Part shown: one piece after another, positions 8,563 to 18,738 of the stretch | How positions within the stretch are numbered: position 1 is the first letter of the stretch | How the letters are laid out: each line of letters opens with the position of its first letter | Assembly: GCF_014200725.1 (NCBI RefSeq) | Contig: NZ_JACHCL010000003.1 | Location: 496,001 to 560,000 of the forward strand | Direction of reading: 5' to 3' | DNA: 64,000 nucleotides | From: Janthinobacterium silvisoli | GTDB taxonomy: Bacteria > Pseudomonadota > Gammaproteobacteria > Burkholderiales > Burkholderiaceae_D | Translations under genes and position numbers: made by a program | Notes under the pieces: generated by a model | The model's input: the letters and a program-made list of their open reading frames with translations, nothing else | What the model was told of the DNA's origin: nothing | The model's database searches: none

Positions 8563-8593
8563 AAAACGCTGCCAGCACGCCATGCTGGCAGCG
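8563..8593 (-). terminator. Intrinsic terminator of proB
   Basis: A perfect 11-bp stem (CGCTGCCAGCA at 8567-8577 with TGCTGGCAGCG at 8583-8593) has a 5-base loop. On the minus strand it is followed by TTTT (8566-8563), so it terminates proB. It lies between converging genes and may also stop the acylation operon, though without a U-tract in that direction. Confidence 0.8.
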
Positions 8594-8606
8594 CTTCAAT
8601 CTGCCA

Positions 8607-9725
8607 TCACAACAAAACCATATTGTCGCGGTGTATCAGCTCGTGGCCTTCCATATAGCCGAGGATGGCTTCGATCTCGGCGGAAGGCTTGCGCATGATG
8701 CGGCGCGTTTCGCCGCTGGTGTAGTTGCACAGGCCACGCGCGACGGGCGTACCTTGGCCGTCGACGCAGGTAATGATGGCGCCACGGCCAAACTCGCCCT
8801 GCACCGCTGTCACGCCGATCGGCAATAAGGACTTGCCTTCCTGGCGCAGCTTTTGCACGGCACCCGCATCGAGCACCACCGCGCCGGCCGTATGCAGATG
8901 GTCGGCCATCCACTGCTTGCGCGCCGTCAACTGCCCCGTCTGCGCGCGCAGTTCCGTGCCGATCGCCTCACCCTGGGCCAGGCGGCTCAGCACATCGCTG
9001 TCGCGGCCCCAGGCAATAATCGTATGCGCGCCCGACTTGGCGGCGCGCTTGGCGGCCAAAATTTTTGTCAGCATGCCGCCGCGGCCGAGGCTGCTGCCAG
9101 CGCCGCCTGCCATCGCTTCCAGCGCAGGATCGCCGGCGATGCCCTGCGTAATCAGGTAAGCGTTCGGGTCCTTGCGCGGGTCGGCCGAGAACAGGCCATG
9201 CTGGTCGGTCAGGATCACCAGCGCGTCGGCCTCGATCAAGTTGGCCACCAAGGCTCCGAGCGTGTCGTTGTCGCCGAACTTGATTTCATCGGTAACGACC
9301 GTATCGTTTTCATTGATGATAGGCACCACGCCCAGGCGCAGCAAGGTGGTCAGGGTGGAGCGGGCGTTCAGATAGCGTTCGCGGTCGGCCAGGTCGGCAT
9401 GCGTCAGCAGCACTTGCGCCGTACCCAGCTGGTGGGCGCGGAAACTGCTTTCATAGATTTGCGCCAGCCCCATCTGGCCGACGGCGGCGCAAGCCTGTAA
9501 TTCGTGGATATCGGTGGGGCGCTGCTCGAAACCGAGGCGCAGCATGCCTTCGGCGATCGCGCCGGAACTGACCAGCACGACTTGCTTGCCCAGCGCGCGC
9601 AAACCGGCGATTTGCGCTGCCCAGCGGGCGATGGCGGCATGGTCGAGGCCGCGGCCATCGTTGGTGACCAGCGAGGAGCCGACTTTGATGATGATGCGGG
9701 TGGCTTTTTGAATCACGGAATCCAT
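8607..9725 (-). CDS. proB: Glutamate 5-kinase
   Basis: This cytoplasmic enzyme makes gamma-glutamyl phosphate, the first step of proline synthesis. At 372 residues it has the full two-domain form: an amino-acid kinase domain ([14 protein letters not shown] at the N-terminus, INENDTV and [12 protein letters not shown] in the middle, about 1-260) and a C-terminal PUA domain (about 280-365, GRGAIITC). The start ATG is at 9725. It follows obgE, as in many betaproteobacteria, but 338 bases separate them here, so it may have its own promoter. Confidence 0.96.
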   Translation of the reverse strand: MDSVIQKATRIIIKVGSSLVTNDGRGLDHAAIARWAAQIAGLRALGKQVVLVSSGAIAEGMLRLGFEQRPTDIHELQACAAVGQMGLAQIYESSFRAHQLGTAQVLLTHADLADRERYLNARSTLTTLLRLGVVPIINENDTVVTDEIKFGDNDTLGALVANLIEADALVILTDQHGLFSADPRKDPNAYLITQGIAGDPALEAMAGGAGSSLGRGGMLTKILAAKRAAKSGAHTIIAWGRDSDVLSRLAQGEAIGTELRAQTGQLTARKQWMADHLHTAGAVVLDAGAVQKLRQEGKSLLPIGVTAVQGEFGRGAIITCVDGQGTPVARGLCNYTSGETRRIMRKPSAEIEAILGYMEGHELIHRDNMVLL

Positions 9726-10063
9726 GGAGGCTCTTTATCTGTCAGCATGCAGTACACGGTAGTAGCAAGATTATGCCTGCCAAGCACACAATTGCACACA
9801 TGAACAACACAAAACCCTGGGGCGAGCAGAAATGCAGGAGCGCGACATGCGACCGGCTGGCTGCGCCAGGACCAACAATGCAGTGATATCGCCAAGGACG
9901 GGCGGTTTGCCCTGTCGTGCTGCGAACAGCGCCAGTAGCGCGATAGCGCCCAGACACTGGAGGATGGCGTCAAACTGGCGGTAGCCGCTGACACCATGAA
10001 GGCCTATGAGACCCTTGAAATGATGACCGCAGCTACCTTGCAGGCAGCCGCGGTTAGTCAGCG
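9726..10063. other. Intergenic region between proB and obgE, possible gene relic
   Basis: No intact gene is visible. On the plus strand the stretch 9939-10067 stays open and reads as plausible Ala-rich coding sequence (…VKLAVAADTMKAYETLEMM…), stopping exactly where obgE ends on the other strand. It has an in-frame stop at 9936 and no start context. It could be the tail of a decayed gene or chance. The minus-strand frame here is rich in Cys/Arg and unconvincing. Confidence 0.25.
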
Positions 10064-11191
<1,128 letters not shown>

Positions 11192-11193
11192 CT

Positions 11194-11222
11194 AAAAAGG
11201 CTCTACCTTGGGCAGAGCCTTT
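11194..11222 (-). terminator. Terminator/attenuator between rpmA and obgE
   Basis: AAAGGCTCT (11196-11204) pairs with AGAGCCTTT (11214-11222) as a 9-bp stem. On the minus strand it is followed by a short T-run. It sits in the gap between rpmA and obgE and would reduce transcription into obgE relative to the two ribosomal genes. Confidence 0.7.
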
Positions 11223-11282
11223 CGATTGAAGGCTTGCGCCTTACATCATGCGATCACAGCGGAGCAAACGCCCCGCGATGAA

Positions 11283-11555
11283 TTACGCTGGTACTGCTTC
11301 GTTTGGTACAACGGTCACGAATTGCTTCGAGCCAGCACCTTTGACAACGAACTTCACTTTGCCAGCGATCAACGCGAACAGAGTGTGGTCCTTGCCCGTG
11401 CCTACACCTTCGCCGGCGCGCACTGGGGTGCCGCGTTGACGAATGATGATGCCGCCTGCATTGATCGATTGGCCGCCGTAGACTTTAACGCCCAGACGTT
11501 TTGATTCTGAATCACGGCCATTTCGCGTAGTGCCGCCGCCTTTTTTATGTGCCAT
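11283..11555 (-). CDS. rpmA: 50S ribosomal protein L27
   Basis: The 90-residue product starts [24 protein letters not shown], the conserved L27 N-terminus whose tail reaches the peptidyl-transferase centre. The following [19 protein letters not shown] is also diagnostic. It is second in the rplU-rpmA transcription unit, 40 bases after rplU, and has an AAGGAG ribosome site upstream. Nothing unusual. Confidence 0.98.
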   Translation of the reverse strand: MAHKKGGGTTRNGRDSESKRLGVKVYGGQSINAGGIIIRQRGTPVRAGEGVGTGKDHTLFALIAGKVKFVVKGAGSKQFVTVVPNEAVPA

Positions 11556-11595
11556 TTAAAACTCCTTGATAACTGATTAATTCAAACAGCGGCGA

Positions 11596-11907
11596 TTAGC
11601 CGTTGATCGAAACGATTTGGATTTCGGTAAAATTCTGGCGATGGCCTTGATGCTTTTGGTAGTGCTTACGACGACGCATCTTGAAAATTTTGACCTTATC
11701 ATGGCGACCGTGCGCCACAACCGTAACCAGTACCGTTGCACCTTCGACCAATGGAGCACCAAACTTGATGCTGTCGCCCGCGCCTACGGCGAGAACTTGA
11801 TCGATGGTGATTTCGGAACCAATGTCTGCCGGTATCTGTTCTACTTTAAGTTTTTCGCCAGCGACAACTTTGTATTGTTTGCCACCGGTTTTTATGACCG
11901 CGTACAT
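11596..11907 (-). CDS. rplU: 50S ribosomal protein L21
   Basis: The product of 103 residues begins [14 protein letters not shown], the canonical L21 start. I chose the ATG at 11907 because it is preceded by GAGGT at a proper distance; an upstream in-frame ATG at 11925 would add six unconserved residues. The [14 protein letters not shown] segment near the C-terminus binds rRNA. It is the first gene of the rplU-rpmA unit, driven by the strong promoter at 11989-12017. Confidence 0.97.
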   Translation of the reverse strand: MYAVIKTGGKQYKVVAGEKLKVEQIPADIGSEITIDQVLAVGAGDSIKFGAPLVEGATVLVTVVAHGRHDKVKIFKMRRRKHYQKHQGHRQNFTEIQIVSING

Positions 11908-11988
11908 GATTTGAAACCTCATCAAATGTTGAAAGAATTTGTCCCGCTGCGATGTTCAGCAAGCCGTACACAACAGGGGGAACCTGCA

Positions 11989-12017
11989 ATTATACATGGC
12001 TCGTGAAATTGCGTCAA
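11989..12017 (-). promoter_or_regulatory. Sigma-70 promoter of rplU-rpmA
   Basis: On the minus strand TTGACG (12017-12012) and TATAAT (11994-11989) are separated by exactly 17 bases. This is a near-consensus vegetative promoter, as expected for ribosomal protein genes. Transcription should start near 11982. Confidence 0.85.
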
Positions 12018-12181
12018 AAACTATTCACAAATGCGGATGATCGTGGTATGTCGACAACCTGGACACGATGTCAGGCCTGCTTTTACTGGCCTTTTTACTG
12101 ACCATGGCGGGCAATACAATCAATTATTCAACACTCATAGTCAAACTATAGGCAAACGCCACGCAGGCGCAAGCCATGTCG

Positions 12182-12187
12182 TATAAT
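12182..12187 (+). promoter_or_regulatory. Candidate -10 element for ispB
   Basis: A perfect TATAAT lies 32 bases before the ispB start. No good -35 is seen 16-18 bases upstream, so the promoter is either activator-dependent or relies on other contacts. Confidence 0.4.
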
Positions 12188-12218
12188 CGCGGCACCCACA
12201 ATCTATTGCAGGTTCGCC

Positions 12219-13208
12219 TTGTCTGACGCTAACAACCACGTTAACCAAAACACCATCGTGCAAACGATTGCCGCCGATATGGACGCAGTCAACACGGTGA
12301 TCCGCCAAAAACTGCACTCCGAGGTGATACTGATCAATCAGATCGCCGAGTACATCATCAGCGCAGGTGGCAAACGCATCCGTCCGGTGCTGATCTTGTT
12401 GGTGGCCAACGCCCACGCCTATCGCGGCACGGCGCACCACGAACTGGCTGCCGTAGTCGAATTCATCCACACCGCCACCTTGCTGCACGATGACGTGGTC
12501 GATGAATCGTCGATGCGCCGCGGCCGCCAGACAGCCAACGCCCTGTTCGGCAATGCCGCCTCGGTGCTGGTGGGCGACTTCCTGCATTCGCGTTCGTTCC
12601 AGCTGATGGTGGCGCTGGACAATATGCGCGTCATGCAAATCCTGTCGGACGCCACCAACGTGATCGCCGAAGGCGAAGTGCTGCAATTGCTGAATATGCA
12701 CGATCCGGATGTGACGCAGGAAAGCTACCTGAAAGTCATCCGCTCGAAAACGGCCAAGCTGTTCGAAGCATCGGCCCAACTGGGCGCCCTGATCGCCGGC
12801 GTCAGCGAAGCCGATATCGAAGCGGCAGCCGAATACGGCCGCTCGCTGGGCACCGCTTTCCAACTGATCGACGATGTGCTCGACTATGCAGGCGACGCCG
12901 CCGAAATCGGCAAGAACGTGGGCGACGACTTGCGCGAAGGCAAACCTACCCTGCCGCTGATATGGCTAATGGAAAACGGCACGCCGGAACAGCGCGAACT
13001 GGTACGCAGCTGCATCGAGCAAGGCGACGAGCAGCATTTCGACGCCATCCTGTCGGCAGTCACCAGTAGCGGCGCGCTGGACTACACGCGCAAGGAAGCG
13101 GAAATCGCCGCCCAGCGCGCGGCGGACGCCATTGCCGGCTGGCCCGACAGCGTCTATAAGCAATCCTTGCTGCAACTGTGCACGTTTGCCGTCGACCGCA
13201 ATCACTGA
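12219..13208 (+). CDS. ispB: Octaprenyl diphosphate synthase
   Basis: This trans-polyprenyl synthase of 329 residues builds the side chain of ubiquinone. The first and second aspartate-rich motifs are clear: LLHDDVVDESSMRRG (about residue 88) and LIDDVLDYAGD (about residue 217), with GGKRIRP near the N-terminus for IPP binding. The start is TTG at 12219 (MSDANNH). The gene lies divergently from rplU-rpmA, a conserved arrangement, and ends at a strong terminator. Confidence 0.96.
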   Translation: MSDANNHVNQNTIVQTIAADMDAVNTVIRQKLHSEVILINQIAEYIISAGGKRIRPVLILLVANAHAYRGTAHHELAAVVEFIHTATLLHDDVVDESSMRRGRQTANALFGNAASVLVGDFLHSRSFQLMVALDNMRVMQILSDATNVIAEGEVLQLLNMHDPDVTQESYLKVIRSKTAKLFEASAQLGALIAGVSEADIEAAAEYGRSLGTAFQLIDDVLDYAGDAAEIGKNVGDDLREGKPTLPLIWLMENGTPEQRELVRSCIEQGDEQHFDAILSAVTSSGALDYTRKEAEIAAQRAADAIAGWPDSVYKQSLLQLCTFAVDRNH

Positions 13209-13228
13209 TCGCGTGTCACCGCAAGTAC

Positions 13229-13254
13229 AACGGCGCCAATGGCGCCGTTTTTTG
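13229..13254. terminator. Intrinsic terminator between ispB and arsH
   Basis: AACGGCGCC and GGCGCCGTT form a 9-bp GC-rich stem with an AAT loop, followed on the plus strand by a T-run to 13253. It terminates ispB and, lying between convergent genes, may also serve arsH. Confidence 0.88.
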
Positions 13255-13262
13255 TTGCGTGC

Positions 13263-13988
13263 TTATAGCCGCTCGTGCGCCATGGCCGCGCCTGCCAATG
13301 CCTGCACGATGGCCGGCTCCGCTTCCAGCCGTTCGCTATAGCGGCTGCCCAGATAGTCGCGGCGGTCGCGCACCAGCAAGGTGAATTTATACAATTCTTC
13401 CATCACATCGACCAGCCGCTCATAATAAGGCGACGGCTTCATGCGGCCCGCATCGTCGAATTCCTGGTAAGCCTTGGCCACCGATGACTGGTTCGGTATA
13501 GTCACCATGCGCATCCAGCGGCCCAGCACGCGCAAGCCGTTGACGGCGTTAAACGATTGCGAACCACCCGATACTTGCATCACGGCAAGAGTACGCCCCT
13601 GCGTGGGCCGCACGCTACCCGTTTCCAGCGGCAGCCAGTCGATCTGCGATTTGAACACACCCGTCACCGCGCCATGCCGCTCGGGGCTGCACCATACCTG
13701 CCCTTCCGACCACAACGACAATTCGCGCAACTCCTGCACCTTCGGATGATCGGGCGGCACGCTATCGACCATGGGCAAGCCAGCCGGATCGAACACGCGC
13801 GTGTCGGCGCCGAAATGGTGCAGGATGCGTTCCGCCTCCAGGGTCAGCAGCTTGCTGTAGGACCGCTCGCGCAAGGAGCCGTACAGCAACAAAATGCGCG
13901 GCGCGTGCGTGGAGTGCGTCACCGGCGCCAGCTTGTCCAGGCTGGGCACATCCAGGTGGGCGGCACTGATGTTGGGTAGGTCGTCCAT
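13263..13988 (-). CDS. arsH: Arsenical resistance protein ArsH (NADPH-dependent FMN oxidoreductase)
   Basis: The 241-residue flavoprotein shows the FMN-binding motif [16 protein letters not shown] and the ArsH-specific region [12 protein letters not shown], followed by [21 protein letters not shown]. ArsH oxidises trivalent methyl- and organoarsenicals and reduces quinones or metals. It is last in arsR-arsC-arsH, one base after arsC. No arsB or acr3 efflux gene is encoded here, so protection may depend on a pump elsewhere or the cluster may have lost it. Confidence 0.95.
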   Translation of the reverse strand: MDDLPNISAAHLDVPSLDKLAPVTHSTHAPRILLLYGSLRERSYSKLLTLEAERILHHFGADTRVFDPAGLPMVDSVPPDHPKVQELRELSLWSEGQVWCSPERHGAVTGVFKSQIDWLPLETGSVRPTQGRTLAVMQVSGGSQSFNAVNGLRVLGRWMRMVTIPNQSSVAKAYQEFDDAGRMKPSPYYERLVDVMEELYKFTLLVRDRRDYLGSRYSERLEAEPAIVQALAGAAMAHERL

Positions 13989-13989
13989 T

Positions 13990-14412
13990 TCAAACTACCG
14001 GCTTGCCGTCGGCGCCCACCACCGCCTGCCCGTCTTCCTTGTTGAACGCGCCCTGCTGTGGCAGCGGCAAGATTTCCAGCACCTTTTCCGACGGGCGGCA
14101 CAGGCGCACGCCCAGTTCCGTGACGACGATGGGCCGGTTGATCAGAATAGGATGGGCTTGCATGGCGTCCAGCAGTGCCGAGTCAGGCAAGTCCGGATTG
14201 GCCAGGCCCAGTTCCTCGTACAAATTACCCTTGTCGCGCATGACTGCCCGCACGGAAAGGCCAGCGCGCGCGATCAGGTCGACCAGTTCCTCGCGCGTAG
14301 GCGGATGCTTGACGTAATCGATGATGACGGGTTCCACACCCGTGTTGCGGATCAGGGCCAGGGTATTGCGCGAAGTGCCGCAAGCGGTATTGTGGTAAAT
14401 CGTGATGCTCAT
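13990..14412 (-). CDS. arsC: Arsenate reductase (glutaredoxin-coupled)
   Basis: This 140-residue enzyme of the E. coli plasmid R773 type reduces arsenate to arsenite using glutathione and glutaredoxin. The catalytic Cys is in [18 protein letters not shown], and the arginine-bearing [10 protein letters not shown] segment is conserved. It lies 18 bases after arsR in an operon. Reduction without a linked arsenite exporter would need an exporter elsewhere in the genome. Confidence 0.95.
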   Translation of the reverse strand: MSITIYHNTACGTSRNTLALIRNTGVEPVIIDYVKHPPTREELVDLIARAGLSVRAVMRDKGNLYEELGLANPDLPDSALLDAMQAHPILINRPIVVTELGVRLCRPSEKVLEILPLPQQGAFNKEDGQAVVGADGKPVV

Positions 14413-14430
14413 CTAAATATTCTCCTTTGG

Positions 14431-14793
14431 TCAAGATGGTTCAGTGGGCGCAGTAACGCAGCACGGCGCGCCCGCGCAGCAGTTTTCCGTCAAAAAGGCC
14501 AGCAAGCCATTCATGCCCGCATAGTTGGCAGCGTAGATGATGGAACGCCCAGCCTTGCTTGCCGTCACCAGATCGGCATGCGCCAACTCCTTCAAATGAA
14601 ACGACAGCGACGAAGGCGCGATGCCCAGCGCCTCGGCAATTTTGGTGGCGGCCATGCCTTCCGGCCCCGTCTGCACCAGCAGGCGGAAGACGGCCAGCCG
14701 CGATTCCTGGGCCAGCGCGGCCAGCGCTGCAATGGCGGCCGTGCTCGTCAGGGCCAAAGCGGGCTGCTTGCTCAGTGTGTTTTCGTTTTCCAT
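14431..14793 (-). CDS. arsR: ArsR/SmtB-family arsenic-responsive repressor
   Basis: The 120-residue winged-helix repressor has its recognition helix in GIAPSSLSFHLKEL (about residues 57-70). It lacks the ELCVCD motif of R773 ArsR in the DNA-binding helix. Instead two Cys pairs lie at the C-terminus, NCCAGAPCC (Cys105/106 and 111/112), like the relocated As(III) site of Acidithiobacillus-type ArsR. It is first in the ars operon and should bind the AT-rich operator just upstream. Confidence 0.93.
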   Translation of the reverse strand: MENENTLSKQPALALTSTAAIAALAALAQESRLAVFRLLVQTGPEGMAATKIAEALGIAPSSLSFHLKELAHADLVTASKAGRSIIYAANYAGMNGLLAFLTENCCAGAPCCVTAPTEPS

Positions 14794-14796
14794 ATT

Positions 14797-14824
14797 TCAA
14801 TAATAGTCGAATTATAGAATCAAT
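14797..14824 (-). promoter_or_regulatory. Probable ars operator/promoter
   Basis: A short AT-rich stretch just upstream of arsR contains a minus-strand TATAAT (14816-14811) and imperfect dyads around GTCGAATTATAG. Position and composition suit an ArsR operator overlapping the promoter. This is inferred from place, not from a fixed consensus. Confidence 0.45.
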
Positions 14825-14917
14825 ACCAGCTTCTATCTGTTCCTACGTAACCCAGCGCACCGACAGGCATGGAAGAATTGTCTATCTTGGCTAAAAATTC
14901 AAAACAATGGGCCAACC

Positions 14918-16999
14918 ATGACACGCACAACACCATTCAAAATCCTCGGCTGGTCGCTCGCCGTCTTGCTGGCCCTGATCGCCATCTTCGTCATCATCAT
15001 CGCGACCTTCGACTGGAACCGCGCCCGGCCCTACATCAACCGCAGCGTCTCGGAAAGCACGGGCCGCGAGTTCGCCATCGGCGGCGATCTGCAGGTGAAA
15101 TGGACGCAGGGCCTGGCAACGGAAACTGGCTGGCGCCGCTACGTGCCGCGCCCCGTGATCAGCGCGCAGGACGTACACATGAGTAATCCGGACTGGGTCA
15201 CGGCCGGCCCGCAAATGGCCAGCGCGCGGCGCATCGACCTCTCGCTGCATCTGCTGCCCCTGCTCCATCACCAGGTGGTGCTGACCGACCTGGCGCTCGA
15301 AGCGCCGCAAATCGCCCTGCAGCGCCGCGCTGATGGCAGCAATAGCTGGACCCTGAAAGACAATGGCCCGTCGCAATGGGAGGTGGAAATCGACCGCCTG
15401 GCTTTTGCCGATGGCACCATCCGCTATCTCGATGAAGCCATCGCGCTCGATCTGCGCGCCAAGGTCAGCTCGACGGCGCCCGGTACCGCAACTGCAAACG
15501 CAGCGTCACAAAAATATGGCATCGCGTTTACATTAGGTGGCAGCTACCGCAAGGCGCCCGTCACGGGAGGTGGCAAGGCGGGCGCCGTACTGTCGCTGAC
15601 GGATAACCATACCATTTATCCGGTGCAAGCCCATGCCGTGCTGGGCAAGAACAAGGCCAGTATCAACGGCACCCTGACGGACCCGCGCACCTTGTCCGGC
15701 ATCGATTTGCAGCTGAGCCTGGCAGGCGCCAGCATGGCCGACCTGTATCCGCTGACAGGCGTGCTGCTGCCCGAAACGCCGGCTTACGCCACCACCGGCC
15801 GCCTGCTGGGCAAGAAAGATGGTCAACTCTGGACCTGGACTTACCAGAACTTCAAGGGCACCCTGGGCGCCAGCGACCTGGCCGGTACCTTGCAATATTC
15901 TCCGCGCCAGCCCCGCCCCTTGCTGCGTGGCGAAGTCCGTTCGGAGCAATTGCGCCTGGAAGACCTGGGCCCCACCATCGGCGCGGAAAGCAACGCCAGC
16001 AAACAGGCGCGCGGCAAGAAAGCGAATCAGCCCGACAGCAAGGCCTTGCCGGTGGAACAGTTCAATACGGCGCATTGGGATGCCCTCGATGCAGACGTGA
16101 AATTCACCGGTAAAAAACTGGTGCGCACGCACGATATTCCACTCGACAATATCGTCGCCAACATCCAGATGAAAGACAAGGTGCTGAGCCTGACACCCCT
16201 GAACTTCGGCATGGCGGGCGGCGAAATCACCACCAATATCACGCTCGACGGCCGCCAGAAAACCATCGCCGCACAAGCCAAGGTGGCCGCGCGCCACTTG
16301 AAAGTGCGCGAACTGTTTCCCAAACTGCAATCGATGCAAGCGAGTTTCGGCGAAGTGTATGGCGATGCGGCACTGACGGGCCACGGCAATTCCGTCTCGT
16401 CCATGCTGGCCACAGCCAATGGCGAACTGGCGGCCACCGTCAGCGAAGGCACGGTCAGCCAGTTCGTGCTGGAACTGGCCGGCCTGAACCTGGCCAATGC
16501 CGTCTTCGTGAAAGTATTTGGCGACAAGCAGGTCAAACTGAACTGCATGGCCAGCGACTTTGCCGTCACCGATGGCCTGGCCCAGGTACGCCGCTTCGTG
16601 CTCGACACGGACAGCGCCGTCGTCGACGTGACCGGCAACGTCAGCCTGGCGAAGGAAACCCTGGACCTCGACATCCGCCCGAAAACCAAGGGCGCCCGCA
16701 TCATTTCGCTGCGCACGCCGCTGTACGCGAAAGGCACCTTCAAGAACCCCGACGTGGGCCCGCAAAAAGGCCCGCTGGCCCTGAAAGCAGGCGCCGCCAT
16801 CGCCCTCGCTACTGTGGTCGCCCCCGTCGCCGCCCTGCTGCCCCTGGTCAATATCGACAAAGCCCCCGACACCGACTGCGCCGCCATCATGGCGCAAGCC
16901 ACCGCTACGCGCCAGCATCCGACTTCGCCAGCCACGAATGCGCCAGCAAAAAAGGTGAGCGAAGCGGAAATCAAAAAGGCGCAGAAGGAGAAAAAATAA
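14918..16999 (+). CDS. AsmA-family envelope protein
   Basis: The 693-residue protein has an N-terminal membrane anchor (about residues 9-30) and then a long beta-rich body typical of AsmA/YhdP-type bridge-like lipid transfer proteins. The N-terminal stretch FDWNRARPYINRSVSESTGREFAIGGDL is characteristic, as is the C-terminal AsmA-like segment around FVLDTDSAVVDVTGNVSLAKETLDLDIRP. A Lys-rich tail ends the protein. It probably helps move or organise phospholipids between inner and outer membranes. It is divergent from arsR and not in an obvious operon. Confidence 0.85.
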   Translation: MTRTTPFKILGWSLAVLLALIAIFVIIIATFDWNRARPYINRSVSESTGREFAIGGDLQVKWTQGLATETGWRRYVPRPVISAQDVHMSNPDWVTAGPQMASARRIDLSLHLLPLLHHQVVLTDLALEAPQIALQRRADGSNSWTLKDNGPSQWEVEIDRLAFADGTIRYLDEAIALDLRAKVSSTAPGTATANAASQKYGIAFTLGGSYRKAPVTGGGKAGAVLSLTDNHTIYPVQAHAVLGKNKASINGTLTDPRTLSGIDLQLSLAGASMADLYPLTGVLLPETPAYATTGRLLGKKDGQLWTWTYQNFKGTLGASDLAGTLQYSPRQPRPLLRGEVRSEQLRLEDLGPTIGAESNASKQARGKKANQPDSKALPVEQFNTAHWDALDADVKFTGKKLVRTHDIPLDNIVANIQMKDKVLSLTPLNFGMAGGEITTNITLDGRQKTIAAQAKVAARHLKVRELFPKLQSMQASFGEVYGDAALTGHGNSVSSMLATANGELAATVSEGTVSQFVLELAGLNLANAVFVKVFGDKQVKLNCMASDFAVTDGLAQVRRFVLDTDSAVVDVTGNVSLAKETLDLDIRPKTKGARIISLRTPLYAKGTFKNPDVGPQKGPLALKAGAAIALATVVAPVAALLPLVNIDKAPDTDCAAIMAQATATRQHPTSPATNAPAKKVSEAEIKKAQKEKK

Positions 17000-17686
17000 G
17001 CCGCCATGAAGCTGCCACATGAGCCTGGTAGAGCTCTACGTGCGGGACGCAGAGGCCGCAGCTTCGAATCCACTCACATCGACCAGATTGATCGAGCCCG
17101 ATTCTGGATGCCAAATAATGAGCAATGAAAAATGGGAGTAAGTAGCGCGCTTGCGTGCAATCTCCTGAATTTGCATGATGAAGTTGTGTCACAGTAGGTT
17201 GACACAGAGCTCTGACCGTTCACGCGGGCGAGCCCAAGAGGGTCGTCAGCAGCGCGACACAACGCATAAACAATCTCAACTGCACTCCTCTGGCTCGGTG
17301 TGGCCGGAATCGCCCTCAACACCAATCGGCCGGCTTCGGCTGATAGCACAAATAAAAACACTACCACTAAACATCGATGCATCAGCCTGCTAGCACCAGA
17401 ATGCGGCCATGAGGACAGGTGTTCCATGAGTCATCGTGGTCCGCCGTTCGCCAGCATGACGGCAGTAAGCTGATCCATCAATGCCCGAGAGTGGGGGAAC
17501 TAATGATGATATTGTCCAAAATCAAGATGGGTTCGGAACTCGCAAAGCAAAATGGCATCTCGGAATAGACAGTCCGTACACCTGCAGCTTGGCTTGGTTA
17601 GCAGCCTCATCTGGATTGAGTTGAGTGGCTGGCCGCGCAACGGTGCGCCGATTTGACCAATTAACGGCCCTCGTCTTGTTTGGGCA
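17000..17686. other. Gene-free region between asmA homologue and the glycosyltransferase operon
   Basis: Apart from the decayed tRNA-Pro-like sequence at its start, this 687-base stretch holds no convincing gene. Open frames on either strand lack ribosome sites and protein-like composition. It is AT-richer and less orderly than its surroundings, as expected for an old junction of acquired DNA. No transposase or inverted repeats were recognised. Confidence 0.5.
17010..17085 (+). pseudogene. Decayed tRNA-Pro(CGG)-like sequence
   Basis: Eleven bases after the AsmA-family stop are several tRNA-Pro landmarks in order: a D-arm-like GCCTGGTAGAGC, an anticodon arm CTACG-TGCGGGA-CGCAG with CGG in the loop (one A-C mismatch in the stem), a T-loop TTCGAATCC and a terminal CGACCA. 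The T-stem and acceptor stem do not pair, so it cannot be functional. It is best read as a tRNA-Pro remnant, the kind of site where integrative elements insert. Alignment with the genome's intact tRNA-Pro would settle it. Confidence 0.5.
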
Positions 17687-18721
17687 ATGGACATCAATAT
17701 GCCGCATGAACAGGTCGCCGCGCGTACCGCGCTGGTATTGGAAACGAATAACCTGCGCGGCGGTGCCGGCTTGGATGCGGCCGGCACCAGCCTGCTGCAT
17801 GTGATCGGCCTGCTGGCGCAACAGAGTGTAGCACTGAGCGCACTCGCGCAACTGGTTGTCACGCACGACGGCCTGTCCGAGCGAATTCGCACAAGCGCGG
17901 AGCGCCTGGCAGGTCGCGGCATCGACTTCGTGCGTATCAATGCCAGCACCGGCTACTACCAGGCCAAGAACGACGGTTTCGACGCAGTCCATGCCGACCG
18001 CTGCGACTACGTCTGCTTCGCCGACGCCGACTGCACGCCCAAACAAGACTGGCTTGAACAGCTGATCGCGCCGCTGACAGAGGCAGCGCCACCGGCAGTG
18101 GTGGCCGGCCGCACCAGCTACGCCGCCACCGTGGCAGGCACCGCCCTAACCACGATTGACTTCATGTATTTCCCCAGCCAGCTACAAGCTCGCGCGACGC
18201 GCAACTTCTACGCCAACAACGTGGTGTTCTTGCGCGAGGTGTTCGCGCAGCACCGCTATCAGCCACTCGACGGCGTGTACCGCGCGCACTGTCAGGTGCT
18301 GGGCCTGCGCCTCCAAGCCGCAGGCGTGGTTCTGCACTACGCGGCGCGGGCGCACACCGAGCACAAGCTGCCCGATACCCGCCTCGAGCTGCTCAAATTG
18401 CGCTGGATGCGCGGACAGGACACGCTCGGCCTGACGCCCCACCTGGTACGCACCTATCTGCCAAGGTCCATGCAATGGCTGAGTCACAGTGGCCCTGTCG
18501 GACCGCTCTGCGTGCTGACGGCGCGACTGTGGTACAGCCTGCGCGCACTCAACCATCAGGATGCAGCGCCGGTGCGCGGCCTGCGCTGGATGTCGGCCGT
18601 CGTCCTGATCGGGATTTTTTCTGGGCTGGACATGCTTGGCGCACTGTGCCGGGGCCTGGGTATCCGCAGCGCAGCCGCCGAGGGGGCCGACGCACAATCG
18701 CTGTCCTACCATGAACGCTAA
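17687..18721 (+). CDS. Family 2-like glycosyltransferase
   Basis: This 344-residue protein has a GT-A fold start (RTALVLETNNLRGG) and a DAD-type metal-binding motif in YVCFADADCTPKQDWLEQL at about residues 106-124. A predicted amphipathic or membrane segment lies near the C-terminus (VVLIGIFSGLDMLGALC). It begins a compact five-gene operon with a second glycosyltransferase and a desaturase, suggesting synthesis of a glycosylated lipid or natural product. The start at 17687 has a poor ribosome site and a later ATG at 17699 is possible. Donor and acceptor cannot be predicted. Confidence 0.75.
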   Translation: MDINMPHEQVAARTALVLETNNLRGGAGLDAAGTSLLHVIGLLAQQSVALSALAQLVVTHDGLSERIRTSAERLAGRGIDFVRINASTGYYQAKNDGFDAVHADRCDYVCFADADCTPKQDWLEQLIAPLTEAAPPAVVAGRTSYAATVAGTALTTIDFMYFPSQLQARATRNFYANNVVFLREVFAQHRYQPLDGVYRAHCQVLGLRLQAAGVVLHYAARAHTEHKLPDTRLELLKLRWMRGQDTLGLTPHLVRTYLPRSMQWLSHSGPVGPLCVLTARLWYSLRALNHQDAAPVRGLRWMSAVVLIGIFSGLDMLGALCRGLGIRSAAAEGADAQSLSYHER

Positions 18722-18738
18722 CCACGGGAAACCCTACC

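Larger units (their letters stand above)
11908..12218. other. Divergent promoter region rplU / ispB
   Basis: The 311-base region between two outward-facing genes contains the rplU promoter and a candidate ispB -10. No small gene is apparent. Long leader space (about 75 bases) is available upstream of rplU for possible autoregulation, but no recognisable L21 leader motif was seen. Confidence 0.6.

Noticed and set aside
8834-8835. A further small ORF after the microprotein
   Set aside because: Beyond 8562 comes a terminator hairpin and then proB on the other strand; no room for another operon gene.
15533-17073. Long minus-strand open frames opposite the AsmA-family gene
   Set aside because: Low-quality composition and antisense to a recognisable protein.
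17074-17427. Minus-strand 117-residue frame in the gene-free region
   Set aside because: A hydrophobic stretch resembles a signal peptide, but the remainder is non-protein-like, without ribosome site.
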